Notes under the pieces: generated by a model | The model's database searches: none | The model's input: only the letters and a program-made list of their open reading frames with translations | What the model was told of the DNA's origin: nothing | Assembly: GCF_025464955.1 (NCBI RefSeq) | Contig: NZ_JAODNM010000169.1 | Location: 1-33,165 of the forward strand | Source of the DNA: Amycolatopsis sp. | GTDB lineage: Bacteria > Actinomycetota > Actinomycetes > Mycobacteriales > Pseudonocardiaceae | Length of the DNA: 33,165 nucleotides | Direction: 5' to 3' | Made by a program: the position numbers and the translations under genes | Shown: piece after piece, positions 8,501 to 15,282 of the stretch | How the letters are laid out: every line of letters begins with the position of its first letter | Position numbering within the stretch: position 1 is the first letter of the stretch

Positions 8501-8689
8501 GGCGTGATCACCCGCGGCGGCACCAATACGTGGAAGACCGCGACGTTCACCGTGCCCGACGCTGGGTTCGCCGGCCGCGAGAACGAACAGACCGACTTCC
8601 GCCTCGCGTCGGGTTCACCGCTGACCGTCTCCGGCGTACACCTCGCCGTCAGCGGACCCGGTGTGCTCCCGATGGACCTCTGCCCCTAG
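5504..8689 (+). CDS. Secreted GH92 alpha-mannosidase
   Basis: A 1061-residue exported protein with a Sec signal peptide (RSFRTG, a hydrophobic core, cleavage after about residue 31 at ASA-AGA). The GH92 domain spans roughly residues 40-740. It opens with NPWLGTGSGG and continues through GGGYNYADS, LSGVGCPIQGDLPILP and FSGWDVYRS. Later motifs are EGNAAQYTW, with E571 as likely catalytic acid, GNEPN, and GNDDLG at 663-668, the usual base/calcium region. GH92 enzymes are calcium-dependent exo-alpha-mannosidases, mostly alpha-1,2. After about 780 comes an NEW3-like beta-sandwich and then a C-terminal region of about 150 residues, probably a carbohydrate-binding or Ig-like module I do not recognise. 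The ribosome-binding site is GGGAG five bases before ATG. Release of mannose from fungal or plant glycans fits the divergent sugar operon. Confidence 0.92.
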   Translation: MPLSRSFRTGAAVVLAAVLTGALASTQPASAAGAADAPVADPTTLVNPWLGTGSGGPIVGSVNAFPGASAPFGMLTWSPETTSRPAGGGYNYADSATTGLSVTHLSGVGCPIQGDLPILPTSGDIGAAPGTATQPFSHSGEQASPGSYSADFGGITTDIAATTRAGIGELAFPAGPQANLLFKAGYSQNGTTDSTVRIDGGQVTGSITGGHFCAQQNVGTVFFAATFDRPFTDHGTWNDTAVADGSSSAGGLRTGAWVGFDTTQQAAVKMKVAISYVSADNAAANLRTEIPGWDRASVAKATHDAWVKQLSKIGVGGGTHDQQVQFSTALYHCLLDPNVFNDANGQYLGFDNLVHTLTPGKTQYANFSGWDVYRSLIPLLAVIAPDETSQMMQSLVNDATQGGWLPKWPVGNGYTGVMNGDAADPMIASAFAFGATDFDTNAALAAMVKGATVPQTPATLGQGYYEQRPGLADYLKLGYVPNTASSSISDVYNGASETLEYALADFSISQLAKSLGKASTSNQFLDRSQNWTTLFNTGSGFVQPRDGKGAFPAGNPVTAGIGTFGQSGFQEGNAAQYTWMVPQNVRGLFDALGGDKKVVSRLDEYFTGNGNVGANDPHYWGGNEPNMLTPWLYDYAGAAYKTQATVRKALNTLYSNTPDGEPGNDDLGALSSWYVWSAIGLYPATSGTDTLAVSTPLFPSVTLNLPHNKVTIAAPGAPGKEYVHGLSVDGKPTRQAWLPASALTGDSRQRDQKGQTRLDFSLSGTPDKSWGTAPPSYPAGSAKFPPGITPVELTSTPAQAVVAVGAQTSSTLHFAVGQGARPAKPVTVRSFAWTAQPPAGVTVTPSSGTAQVGSDGTATVAVSLSAAPDVVQGFTSIPVVVSTPSASLPRLDFPVAVVGAAGSGASICTTLGTQNVSNGLSQYETPGDGATAPVTVDGRDARETVQRVPGDLNMYFKVDDRLAANGTFATTFSIDYYDSGTDTWMLQYDSQGNSAYQVAGVITRGGTNTWKTATFTVPDAGFAGRENEQTDFRLASGSPLTVSGVHLAVSGPGVLPMDLCP

Positions 8690-8730
8690 CCCTCACAAAA
8701 GCCTAGCCCTCACAAAAGCCCAGCCGTCAC
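8685..8730. repeat. 17-bp tandem repeat carrying the GH92 stop codon
   Basis: The unit CCTAGCCCTCACAAAAG occurs twice exactly (8685-8701 and 8702-8718), followed by a degenerate 12-base third copy (8719-8730). The first copy contains the TAG stop of the mannosidase gene; the last overlaps the stop of the convergent MarR gene. Confidence 0.9.
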
Positions 8731-9182
8731 ACCATCGCCGGGTACACCAGCTTCGAGAGCGCCGCGACCAGCGGGGCGAGCTCCGGGAGTTCCTCCGCCT
8801 TGGTGAGGGCTTCCGAAAGCGCCACATCGTGCGTGGGACGCGCGGTGGCGAGGAGCTTCTGCCCGGCGGCGGTGACCTCGGTATAGATCCCGCGGCGGTC
8901 GGTCTCGCAGAGGTAGCGCTCCAGCAGGCCGCGCTCCTCGAGTCGGGCGACGAGCCGGGTGGTCGCGGAGTGGCTCAGCACCACGACCGCGGACAGCTGG
9001 TTCATCCGCAGGTGGAAGCCGTCCTGTCGACCGAGCGCGTCCAAAACGCTGTACTCGCTGACGGACAGGTCATGGTCGCGCTGCAACGCGCGCTCGAGCT
9101 TGTCCTCGATCTGCGCGTGCAGTGAAGCCAGCGTGCGCCAGCCCTGAGCCCGGGCTTCGACGGCGTCATCAGCCAGTGACAC
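8727..9182 (-). CDS. MarR-family transcriptional regulator
   Basis: A 151-residue winged-helix protein of standard MarR length: an N-terminal dimerisation helix, the HTH in LSVSEYSVLDALGRQ and HLRMNQLSAVVVLSHSATTRLVARLEERGLLER, the wing with the conserved D-R pair in CETDRRGIYTEVT, and C-terminal helices. It starts at a GTG (9182) preceded by AGAGGTGA at good spacing. It is divergent from an MFS exporter followed by an SDR and an AKR, the classic arrangement in which a MarR repressor releases export and detoxification genes when a small, often phenolic ligand binds. Candidate operators lie in the 149-bp spacer. The ligand is unknown. Confidence 0.9.
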   Translation of the reverse strand: MSLADDAVEARAQGWRTLASLHAQIEDKLERALQRDHDLSVSEYSVLDALGRQDGFHLRMNQLSAVVVLSHSATTRLVARLEERGLLERYLCETDRRGIYTEVTAAGQKLLATARPTHDVALSEALTKAEELPELAPLVAALSKLVYPAMV

Positions 9183-9236
9183 GGTTCACCTCTTCTTCCA
9201 GCGTTCTGAGCTTGCGTCCACATCATTGCATGCTAC

Positions 9237-9297
9237 GTTATTCGGCGTAAGCAATAACCAGCGTGTGCAACTATTTCAGACGCTGCTAGTTGCAGAC
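9237..9297. promoter_or_regulatory. Two inverted repeats between MarR and MFS (candidate operators)
   Basis: The first repeat is GTTATT at 9237-9242 with AATAAC at 9253-9258. The second, stronger repeat is GTGTGCAACTA at 9263-9273 with TAGTTGCAGAC at 9287-9297 (10 of 11 positions pair, 13-base spacer). They lie in the only AT-richer part of the spacer. The assignment to MarR is from position only. Confidence 0.45.
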
Positions 9298-9331
9298 GCC
9301 GAACAAGACCCCTTCCAGGAGATGACCATCC

Positions 9332-10516
9332 ATGCCCGCTGCTCTGCTCGCACTGGCGATCAGCGCCTTCGGCATCGGTACCACCGAATTCGTGATCATG
9401 GGCCTACTGCCCGAGGTCGCCGGCGACTTCGGGATCTCGATCCCGTCGGCAGGCCTCCTCATCTCCGGCTACGCGCTGGGCGTGGTTGTGGGCGCCCCGC
9501 TGCTGACCGCGCTGGGCTCGCGGATCCCCCGCAAAACCGTGCTGGTCGGGCTGATGGGCCTGTTCATCGTCGGCAACGTGATTTCGGCACTGGCCGGGAG
9601 CTACGGCCTGCTGATGACCGGGCGGATCGTCGCCGCGCTGTCCCACGGCGCGTTCTTCGGCGTCGGGTCCGTCGTCGCCGCTTCGCTGGTGGCCCCGGCG
9701 AAACAGGCCAGCGCCATCGCGCTGATGTTCACCTGCCTGACCGTGGCCAACGTGCTCGGTGTACCGGCCGGCACCGCGCTGGGCCAGGCACTCGGCTGGC
9801 GGAGCACGTTCTGGGCCGTCAGCGTCCTGGGTGTGATCGGGCTCGTCGGCATCCTCGCGCTCGTGCCGAAGCAGACGACCGTGCCCGGCGCCGGTCTGCG
9901 CAGCGAGCTGCGGGTGTTCCGCAACCCGCAGGTGTGGCTGGCCTTGGCGATGACCGCGCTCGGCTTCGCCGGTGTGTTCGCGTCCTTCACCTACATCGCA
10001 CCGATGATGACGAACGTCGCGGGCTTCTCCACCGGAGCCGTCACCTGGCTGCTCGTGCTGTTCGGCGGCGGGCTGTTCGTCGGGAACCTGATCGGCGGCA
10101 AGGCCGCGGACAAGAAGCTGATGCCCAGCCTGTACGTGATCCTGTCGCTGCTGGCCGCGGTACTGGTCGTATTCGTCTTCACCGCGCACGCCCAGCTCCC
10201 CGCAGCCATCACGATCGCGGTGTTCGGCGCGGCCGGATTCGCCACCGTCGCCCCGCTCCAGGCCCGGGTCATGACCAAGGCCGCAGGCGCCCCGGCACTG
10301 GCCTCGGCGGCGAACATCGCCGCGTTCAACCTCGGCAACGCCGCCGGCGCGTGGCTCGGCGGCCTGGCCATCGAACACGGCCTCGGTTACACCTCGCCCA
10401 ACTGGATCGGTGCCGCGCTCGCCGCGTCCGGCCTGGTCGTGGCGATCATCTCGGGCCGGCTGGACCACACCCGCCGGACCACCGAGTCCCTCAGCACCGA
10501 AAGGATTCCTGTCTGA
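9332..10516 (+). CDS. MFS drug/metabolite exporter (DHA1 type, 12 TM)
   Basis: A 394-residue integral membrane protein whose hydrophobic profile is consistent with 12 transmembrane helices. The N-terminal segment FGIGTTEFVIMGLLPEVAGDF is typical of the AraJ/YdhP/Cmx-like DHA1 exporters. The loop 2-3 signature is seen around GSRIPRKTVL, and LMTGRIVAALSHGAFFGVG corresponds to TM4. Such carriers use proton antiport to export drugs, sugars or nucleosides. CAGGAGA lies upstream of the ATG. The stop overlaps the next start by one base (TGATG), so it is co-translated with the SDR gene. The MarR regulator upstream probably represses it. The substrate cannot be predicted. Confidence 0.88.
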   Translation: MPAALLALAISAFGIGTTEFVIMGLLPEVAGDFGISIPSAGLLISGYALGVVVGAPLLTALGSRIPRKTVLVGLMGLFIVGNVISALAGSYGLLMTGRIVAALSHGAFFGVGSVVAASLVAPAKQASAIALMFTCLTVANVLGVPAGTALGQALGWRSTFWAVSVLGVIGLVGILALVPKQTTVPGAGLRSELRVFRNPQVWLALAMTALGFAGVFASFTYIAPMMTNVAGFSTGAVTWLLVLFGGGLFVGNLIGGKAADKKLMPSLYVILSLLAAVLVVFVFTAHAQLPAAITIAVFGAAGFATVAPLQARVMTKAAGAPALASAANIAAFNLGNAAGAWLGGLAIEHGLGYTSPNWIGAALAASGLVVAIISGRLDHTRRTTESLSTERIPV

Positions 10517-11310
10517 TGAACATCGACCTGACCGGCAAGACGGCGCTCGTCACCGGCTCCACCTCCGGAATCGGCCTGGCCGCGGCCGAAGGCCTCGCGC
10601 GGGCCGGAGCGGACGTCGTCCTCAACGGTCGTGACGAACAGCGCACGGCCAACGCGGTGAAGAACCTCACCGAAAAGACGGGCAGCACGAAGGTCCGGGG
10701 CATCGCCGCCGACGTCGGCACGGCCGAGGGCGCGGCGAAGCTGATCGAGGCGCTGCCCGACGTCGACGTGCTGGTCAACAACGCCGGAATCTTCGAAGCC
10801 GTACCGGTGTTCGACATCCCCGACGAGGAATGGCAGCGGTACTTCGACGTCAACGTGCTGTCCGGCATCCGCCTTGCGCGGCACTACACACCGCGTATGG
10901 TCGGCCGCGGGTGGGGCCGGGTGATCTTCGTCAGCAGCGAATCGGCCGTGCAGACCCCGACAGAAATGGTCCACTACGGCATGACAAAGACCGCGCAGCT
11001 CGCGGTTTCCCGTGGTATGGCACAGGAAGTCGCCGGAACGGGCGTCACCGTCAACAGCGTGCTCCCCGGGCCGACCCTGACCCCGGGCGTGCAGGACTTC
11101 ATCGCCGGCCTCTACGACGAGGACGTCCCGTTCGAAGAGGCCGAACGGCGCTTCATGGCCGAGGGCCGGCCGACCTCGCTGCTCAAACGACTCATCCGGC
11201 CGGTGGAGATCGCGAACCTCATCACCTACGTGGCGTCGGAGTTCTCCTCGGCCACCACCGGCGGCGCACTGCGTGTCGACGGCGGCGTCGCCACCGCCAT
11301 CATTCCCTGA
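10516..11310 (+). CDS. SDR-family oxidoreductase (classical)
   Basis: A 264-residue classical short-chain dehydrogenase. TGSTSGIG (residues 14-21) is the TGxxxGxG cofactor motif, NNAG is present (VLVNNAGIF), the catalytic Ser is in VIFVSSES, and the Tyr-x3-Lys pair is YGMTK. The tail GALRVDGGVATAII is the usual C-terminal GG..DGG signature. An Asn/Arg after strand 2 (LNGRDEQR) suggests a preference for NADP(H). It is the middle gene of an MFS-SDR-AKR operon under the divergent MarR gene, so it may reduce or oxidise the same compound that is exported, such as a reactive carbonyl or quinone. GAAAGGA ahead of the start acts as ribosome-binding site. Confidence 0.9.
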   Translation: MNIDLTGKTALVTGSTSGIGLAAAEGLARAGADVVLNGRDEQRTANAVKNLTEKTGSTKVRGIAADVGTAEGAAKLIEALPDVDVLVNNAGIFEAVPVFDIPDEEWQRYFDVNVLSGIRLARHYTPRMVGRGWGRVIFVSSESAVQTPTEMVHYGMTKTAQLAVSRGMAQEVAGTGVTVNSVLPGPTLTPGVQDFIAGLYDEDVPFEEAERRFMAEGRPTSLLKRLIRPVEIANLITYVASEFSSATTGGALRVDGGVATAIIP

Positions 11311-11355
11311 CCACCGCAATCCTGAACACCGCAACAGAAAAGGAAAGCACCACCA

Positions 11356-12189
11356 GTGAGTAACGTTCCCAACCTCAAGCTCAACAACGGTGTCGAGATG
11401 CCACAGCTCGGCTTCGGCGTGTTCCAGGTCCCCGACGAGGAGACCACCGTCGCCGTCACATCCGCTTTGGACGCCGGGTACCGCAGCATCGACACCGCCG
11501 CGGCCTATGGCAACGAAGCGGGGGTCGGCAAGGCACTGGCCGAGTCGGGCATCGCCCGGGACGAGCTGTTCATCACGACCAAACTGTGGAACGCCGACCA
11601 GGGTTACGACGCGACGCTGCGCGCGTTCGACACCAGCCTCGGGAAGCTGGGCCTGGAGCAGCTCGACCTGTACCTGATCCACTGGCCCGCCCCGGCACGC
11701 GACCTCTACCTCGAAAGCTGGAAAGCGTTCGAGAAGCTGTATGCCGACGGCCGCGTCCGCGCGATCGGCGTGTCGAACTTCCAGCCGTCACACCTCGACC
11801 GGATCGTCGCGACCGGCGGCACTGTTCCCGCGGTGAACCAGATCGAGCTGCACCCGTACCTCGTGCAGTCCGAAGTCCGCGCGGCCGGCGCGAAGCTCGG
11901 GATCGCCACCGAGGCGTGGAGCCCGCTGGCCAAGGGCGGCGAAGTACTGGGCGAGTCCGCGGTCACCGCACTCGCCGCCAAGCACGGCCGCACCCCGGCG
12001 CAGGTCATCCTCCGCTGGCACCTGCAGCTCGGCAACGTCGTCATCCCGAAGTCCGTCACGCCTTCGCGGGTCGCCGAGAACTTCGACGTGTTCGGCTTCG
12101 CGCTGGCCGACGACGAGGTCGCCGCACTGTCCGCTTTGGACCAGGGGCTGCGCACCGGCCCGGACCCCGACGAGTTCAACGTCGCGTAG
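11356..12189 (+). CDS. Aldo/keto reductase (2,5-diketo-gluconate reductase-like, AKR5 type)
   Basis: A 277-residue NADPH-dependent aldo/keto reductase with the full catalytic tetrad: D46 and Y51 in IDTAAAYGNE, K76 in TTKLW and H109 in YLIHWP. Signature segments GVSNFQPSHL and IPKSVTPSRVAENF (phosphate-binding) are present. Length and motifs match the bacterial AKR5 group, which reduces ketones, methylglyoxal or diketo-gluconate. It starts at GTG 11356 with AAAAGGAAAG upstream, 45 bases after the SDR stop, and is probably the last gene of the MarR-controlled operon. It faces the lipase gene across 25 bases without an obvious terminator hairpin. Confidence 0.92.
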   Translation: MSNVPNLKLNNGVEMPQLGFGVFQVPDEETTVAVTSALDAGYRSIDTAAAYGNEAGVGKALAESGIARDELFITTKLWNADQGYDATLRAFDTSLGKLGLEQLDLYLIHWPAPARDLYLESWKAFEKLYADGRVRAIGVSNFQPSHLDRIVATGGTVPAVNQIELHPYLVQSEVRAAGAKLGIATEAWSPLAKGGEVLGESAVTALAAKHGRTPAQVILRWHLQLGNVVIPKSVTPSRVAENFDVFGFALADDEVAALSALDQGLRTGPDPDEFNVA

Positions 12190-12214
12190 TCCGGCCCGCC
12201 GCACCGAAAAGCGA

Positions 12215-13573
12215 TCAGGCCATGTCGCCGGGACCGACGGGCTTGCCTGCCAGTGCGAGCAGGTCGTTGAACAGCACCGCGCCCAACGTCGGCAACGCAC
12301 CCGGCGAGAACAGCGACGACACGACGGTCTTGGTGCCGCACCCGGACGCGGCCGGTTTGCCGTCGAGGCGGTCGGACAGCCAGTTGAGCGCGTCCGGCGC
12401 ACCGGTGACGACCAGTGCGATGTGCTCGCTGAAGATGTCGCGCTGGTAGGTCACCTGCCCGCCGGTGGCGCAGTACTTCGCCACGACCTGGTCGGTGTCG
12501 GCGTGCGGAACCAGTTCGTCGTTGACCGAGTGGTAGATGAACATCGGCACGGTCGGCGTGTGTTGCCCCAGCGTGTCGGCCGTGAGTACGGCGTTCGGCA
12601 CCGGCTCGGCCAGCGGGTTGGCGATGTCGAAGTACTTGTAGAGATCCTTGAACAAGAACGCCGTGACGTTCTGGGAGTTGCACTGGCTCCGGGCCTTCGC
12701 CAGCGCCGCCTTGCCGTCCGCGGTCAGGTGCTGGTCCAGAAAGGACTCGAGCTCCGGGTAGGCCTGGCTGATCCCGGCGATCCCGCTCATCGCGATACCG
12801 GCGAATGGGCCGGCGTTGGCGCCCTGCAGGATGTTGCGCGGGTTGACCGGCAGCCCGCCCTCGGCGATGCCCTTGACGTTCAGCTCGGGCGCATAGGACG
12901 TCTGCAGTTCCGACGCCCAGCCCGACGCCAGCGCGCCGCCGGAGTAGCCCCACATCCCGACCTTCGTGGCGGCACCGCTGAGTCCGGCGGCGGGGAAGTT
13001 CTCGGTCGCCCTGATTCCGTCGAGCACTGCCTGTCCGGCCTGTTTTCCGGCCACGTAAGCACTCTTGGGGCCTTCGTAGTCCGGAACCGTGACGGCCCAG
13101 CCCTTTTGGAGCGCCGCGTCCATCAGCAGGATCTCCGCCTGCGCGACGATGTTGTCGTTCCCGGCGCCCTGCCTGAGCTGGTACGAGATCGCGCACTGCG
13201 GCGCGGCGCTGTCCTCGGCGACCTGATAGGACACCAGTGGGCGGCTCGCCGACGGCTTCGCGCCGAGCGGGAGCAGGACCGTGGTGACCGTTGCCTGCGG
13301 CTGGTCCTGGGTGTCGGTCGTGCGGTAGAGCAGTTGCCACGCTTGGACTTTCTGCGGCAGGAGGCCGAAGGCAGCAACCGAAATCGACCGCGAGCGCAGG
13401 ACCGTGCCCGGCGCAGCCGACTCGTACCCGGCAGGCGGTTGGTAGAACGCGTCGCTCTGGGGCGGTGGAGGCGCCGCCGCGGCTGCGGGCACGGCCGCGG
13501 CCAGCGAGGTCGAAGCCGCGACAGCGACGGCGAACAGGCCTGCGAGAGAACGGAATCGGCTGGACCTTCTCAT
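12215..13573 (-). CDS. Secreted lipase/esterase of the LIP family
   Basis: A 452-residue alpha/beta hydrolase with a Sec signal peptide (RRSSRFRSLAG, an alanine/valine core, cleavage near residue 34 at AAA-APP). The catalytic triad candidates are S211 in the nucleophile elbow GYSGG, D352 in SVNDELVP and H384 in FSEHIA, in the order and spacing of secretory LIP-type lipases (Candida Lip/actinobacterial family). The substrate is probably triacylglycerols or other esters outside the cell. AAGGTGG precedes the ATG at 13573. It is divergent from the ManD-like gene with 130 bp between, where a 12-bp direct repeat may control either gene. Confidence 0.9.
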   Translation of the reverse strand: MRRSSRFRSLAGLFAVAVAASTSLAAAVPAAAAAPPPPQSDAFYQPPAGYESAAPGTVLRSRSISVAAFGLLPQKVQAWQLLYRTTDTQDQPQATVTTVLLPLGAKPSASRPLVSYQVAEDSAAPQCAISYQLRQGAGNDNIVAQAEILLMDAALQKGWAVTVPDYEGPKSAYVAGKQAGQAVLDGIRATENFPAAGLSGAATKVGMWGYSGGALASGWASELQTSYAPELNVKGIAEGGLPVNPRNILQGANAGPFAGIAMSGIAGISQAYPELESFLDQHLTADGKAALAKARSQCNSQNVTAFLFKDLYKYFDIANPLAEPVPNAVLTADTLGQHTPTVPMFIYHSVNDELVPHADTDQVVAKYCATGGQVTYQRDIFSEHIALVVTGAPDALNWLSDRLDGKPAASGCGTKTVVSSLFSPGALPTLGAVLFNDLLALAGKPVGPGDMA

Positions 13574-13646
13574 CGTTTGCCACCTTCCCGGCGACCGCGT
13601 CGATGCGGCCGGCCTGTTGCTACGGGAAGGTAGCCTGGGTCACATC

Positions 13647-13696
13647 ATCTGACAAGACTTCTGACCAGATACCACCCGGCCAGCACCTCGTAAACT
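13647..13696. promoter_or_regulatory. Direct/inverted repeats and a candidate leaderless promoter
   Basis: TCTGACAAGACT (13648-13659) is followed at once by TCTGACCAGATA (13660-13671), a 12-bp direct repeat. The same stretch has ATCTG (13647-13651) and CAGAT (13666-13670) as inverted arms. TAAACT at 13691-13696 fits TANNNT eight bases before the ManD ATG, and there is no Shine-Dalgarno, so a leaderless transcript is plausible. Confidence 0.4.
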
Positions 13697-13703
13697 TCCG
13701 ATC

Positions 13704-14930
13704 ATGAAAATCTCTTCGGCGGAAGTCGTCGTCACCAGTCCCGGCCGGAACTTCGTCACGCTGCGCATCACCACCGACGAAGGCCTCACCGGCCTCGGCG
13801 ACGGCACGCTCAACGGCCGGGAACTGGCCGTCGTCGCGTATTTGCGCGACCACGTCGCCCCGCTGCTGATCGGCCGCGACCCCGCGAACATCGAGGACAC
13901 CTGGCAGTCGCTCTACCGCGGCTCCTACTGGCGGCGCGGCCCGGTGACGATGGCCGCCATCGCCGCCGTCGACGTCGCGCTGTGGGATATCAAGGCAAAG
14001 TGCGCGGGAATGCCGCTGTACCAACTACTCGGCGGCGCGTCGCGCACCGGGGCTTTGGCCTACGGGCACGCGTCCGGCCGCGACCTGCCCGAGTTGTTCG
14101 ACTCGATCCGCGCGCACCTGGCCGAGGGTTTCCGCGCGATCCGCGTACAGACCGCGATTCCGGGACTGGGCACGGTTTACGGGGTCGCGACTTCAGGCGG
14201 CGGTGACACCCGATACGACTACGAGCCTGCGCAACGTCACCCGCAGCCCGTCGAGGAAACCTGGGACACGCGGGCGTATCTGCGCCACCTGCCCGGGGTG
14301 TTCGAGGCGGTGCGCGCGGAATTCGGTCCCGAACTGCCGTTGCTGCACGACGGACACCACCGCATGACGCCGATCCAGGCCGCGAAGCTCGGCAAGGAAC
14401 TGGAGCCGTACGACCTGTTCTGGCTCGAAGACGCGACGCCCGCGGAGGATCAGAACGCGCTGCGGCTGATCCGGCAGCACACCACCACCCCGCTCGCGAT
14501 CGGCGAGGTCTTCAATTCCGTGCACGATTACACGACGCTGCTCAGCGAACGGCTCATCGACTACGTCCGGTCAGCAGTCACCCACGCGGGCGGCGTGACC
14601 GCGATGAAGAAACTGCTCGACCTGGCGGGTGTCTACGGAATCCGCTCGGGCATCCACGGACCGACCGACATCTCCCCCGTCGGCATGGCCGCCGCGCTGC
14701 ACCTCGACCTCGCGATCCACAATTTCGGGATCCAGGAGTTCATGCCGCATTCGGCGCGGACCCTCGAGGTCTTCCGCACGTCGTACCGCTTCACCGACGG
14801 CCTGCTCCACCCGTCCGACACCCCCGGACTGGGTGTCGAACTCGACGACGACGCGGCGGCCGCCCATCCCTACGTCCCCGCGTATCTGCCGGTCAACCGG
14901 CTGACGGACGGAACTGTTCACGACTGGTGA
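13704..14930 (+). CDS. manD: Enolase-superfamily sugar-acid dehydratase, ManD/RspA type (D-mannonate dehydratase-like)
   Basis: A 408-residue member of the mannonate dehydratase branch of the enolase superfamily. Residues characteristic of ManD are visible: R147 and Y159 in RVQTAIPGLGTVYG, metal ligands D216 (HDGHHR), E242 (WLEDATP) and E268 (GEVFNS), H218, and H318 in GIHGPTD. The C-terminus has the family tail LLHPSDTPGLGV, then YLPVNRL and DGTVHDW. ManD removes water from D-mannonate to give 2-keto-3-deoxygluconate; family members with low activity may act on D-gluconate or serve other roles, so the substrate is tentative. The position between H and HH is Gly (HDGHH), where HDVHH is usual. 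No uronate-pathway partners are adjacent. Confidence 0.85.
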   Translation: MKISSAEVVVTSPGRNFVTLRITTDEGLTGLGDGTLNGRELAVVAYLRDHVAPLLIGRDPANIEDTWQSLYRGSYWRRGPVTMAAIAAVDVALWDIKAKCAGMPLYQLLGGASRTGALAYGHASGRDLPELFDSIRAHLAEGFRAIRVQTAIPGLGTVYGVATSGGGDTRYDYEPAQRHPQPVEETWDTRAYLRHLPGVFEAVRAEFGPELPLLHDGHHRMTPIQAAKLGKELEPYDLFWLEDATPAEDQNALRLIRQHTTTPLAIGEVFNSVHDYTTLLSERLIDYVRSAVTHAGGVTAMKKLLDLAGVYGIRSGIHGPTDISPVGMAAALHLDLAIHNFGIQEFMPHSARTLEVFRTSYRFTDGLLHPSDTPGLGVELDDDAAAAHPYVPAYLPVNRLTDGTVHDW

Positions 14931-15030
14931 GCGTCGATCCATAACGGGCACGTAAGGGTCGGCGTTTCGGCCACCACGCGGGCGCGACGAGAGCACAATG
15001 GGGCTACGGGACGAGGAGGTCGACCAAACT

Positions 15031-15282
15031 GTGGGTGTGGATTCATCCCCTTTGGGGTGTACGGGCTTTCTCATCGTGGGCACCCGCGGACGTGCGGGGC
15101 CGGGTGAGGTGCTGATCGAGATCAGAGGAGGATCCGAGGCCTACCTGGCGTTTTCCGACGAGCCGCTGCCGAAGGGGGAAAGCGTGCTCGTCGTCGAGAC
15201 ACTGGGTGCGCGGACAGTCGGCATCGTCGCGTGGACACCCCCATTCCCTACCACTGGTCAAGATTCTGCTGAGGAGAAATAA
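15031..15282 (+). CDS. Minimal NfeD-like OB-fold protein
   Basis: A protein of about 83 residues from GTG 15031, chosen because AGGAGG lies at 15014-15019; the in-frame ATG at 14998 has no comparable site. The core GTRGRAGPGEVLIEI, EAYLAFSDEPLPKGESV and LVVETLGARTVGIVAW matches the strand pattern of the soluble OB-fold domain of NfeD proteins (small residues in G..G.g.G.v.i, y.A.s.e.i.kG..V.Vv). No transmembrane helix or ClpP-like protease domain is present, so this would be an OB-fold-only NfeD. Its stop overlaps the flotillin start by one base (TAATG). NfeD genes characteristically accompany flotillin or stomatin genes. The family call rests on pattern and context. Confidence 0.6.
   Translation: MGVDSSPLGCTGFLIVGTRGRAGPGEVLIEIRGGSEAYLAFSDEPLPKGESVLVVETLGARTVGIVAWTPPFPTTGQDSAEEK

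Noticed and set aside
13704..14930. Uronate catabolism cluster around ManD
   Set aside because: No uronate isomerase, mannonate oxidoreductase, KDG kinase or KDPG aldolase gene is in the window; the ManD gene stands alone.
14998..15030. ATG 14998 as start of the NfeD-like protein
   Set aside because: AGGAGG at 15014-15019 lies inside this extension and points to GTG 15031.
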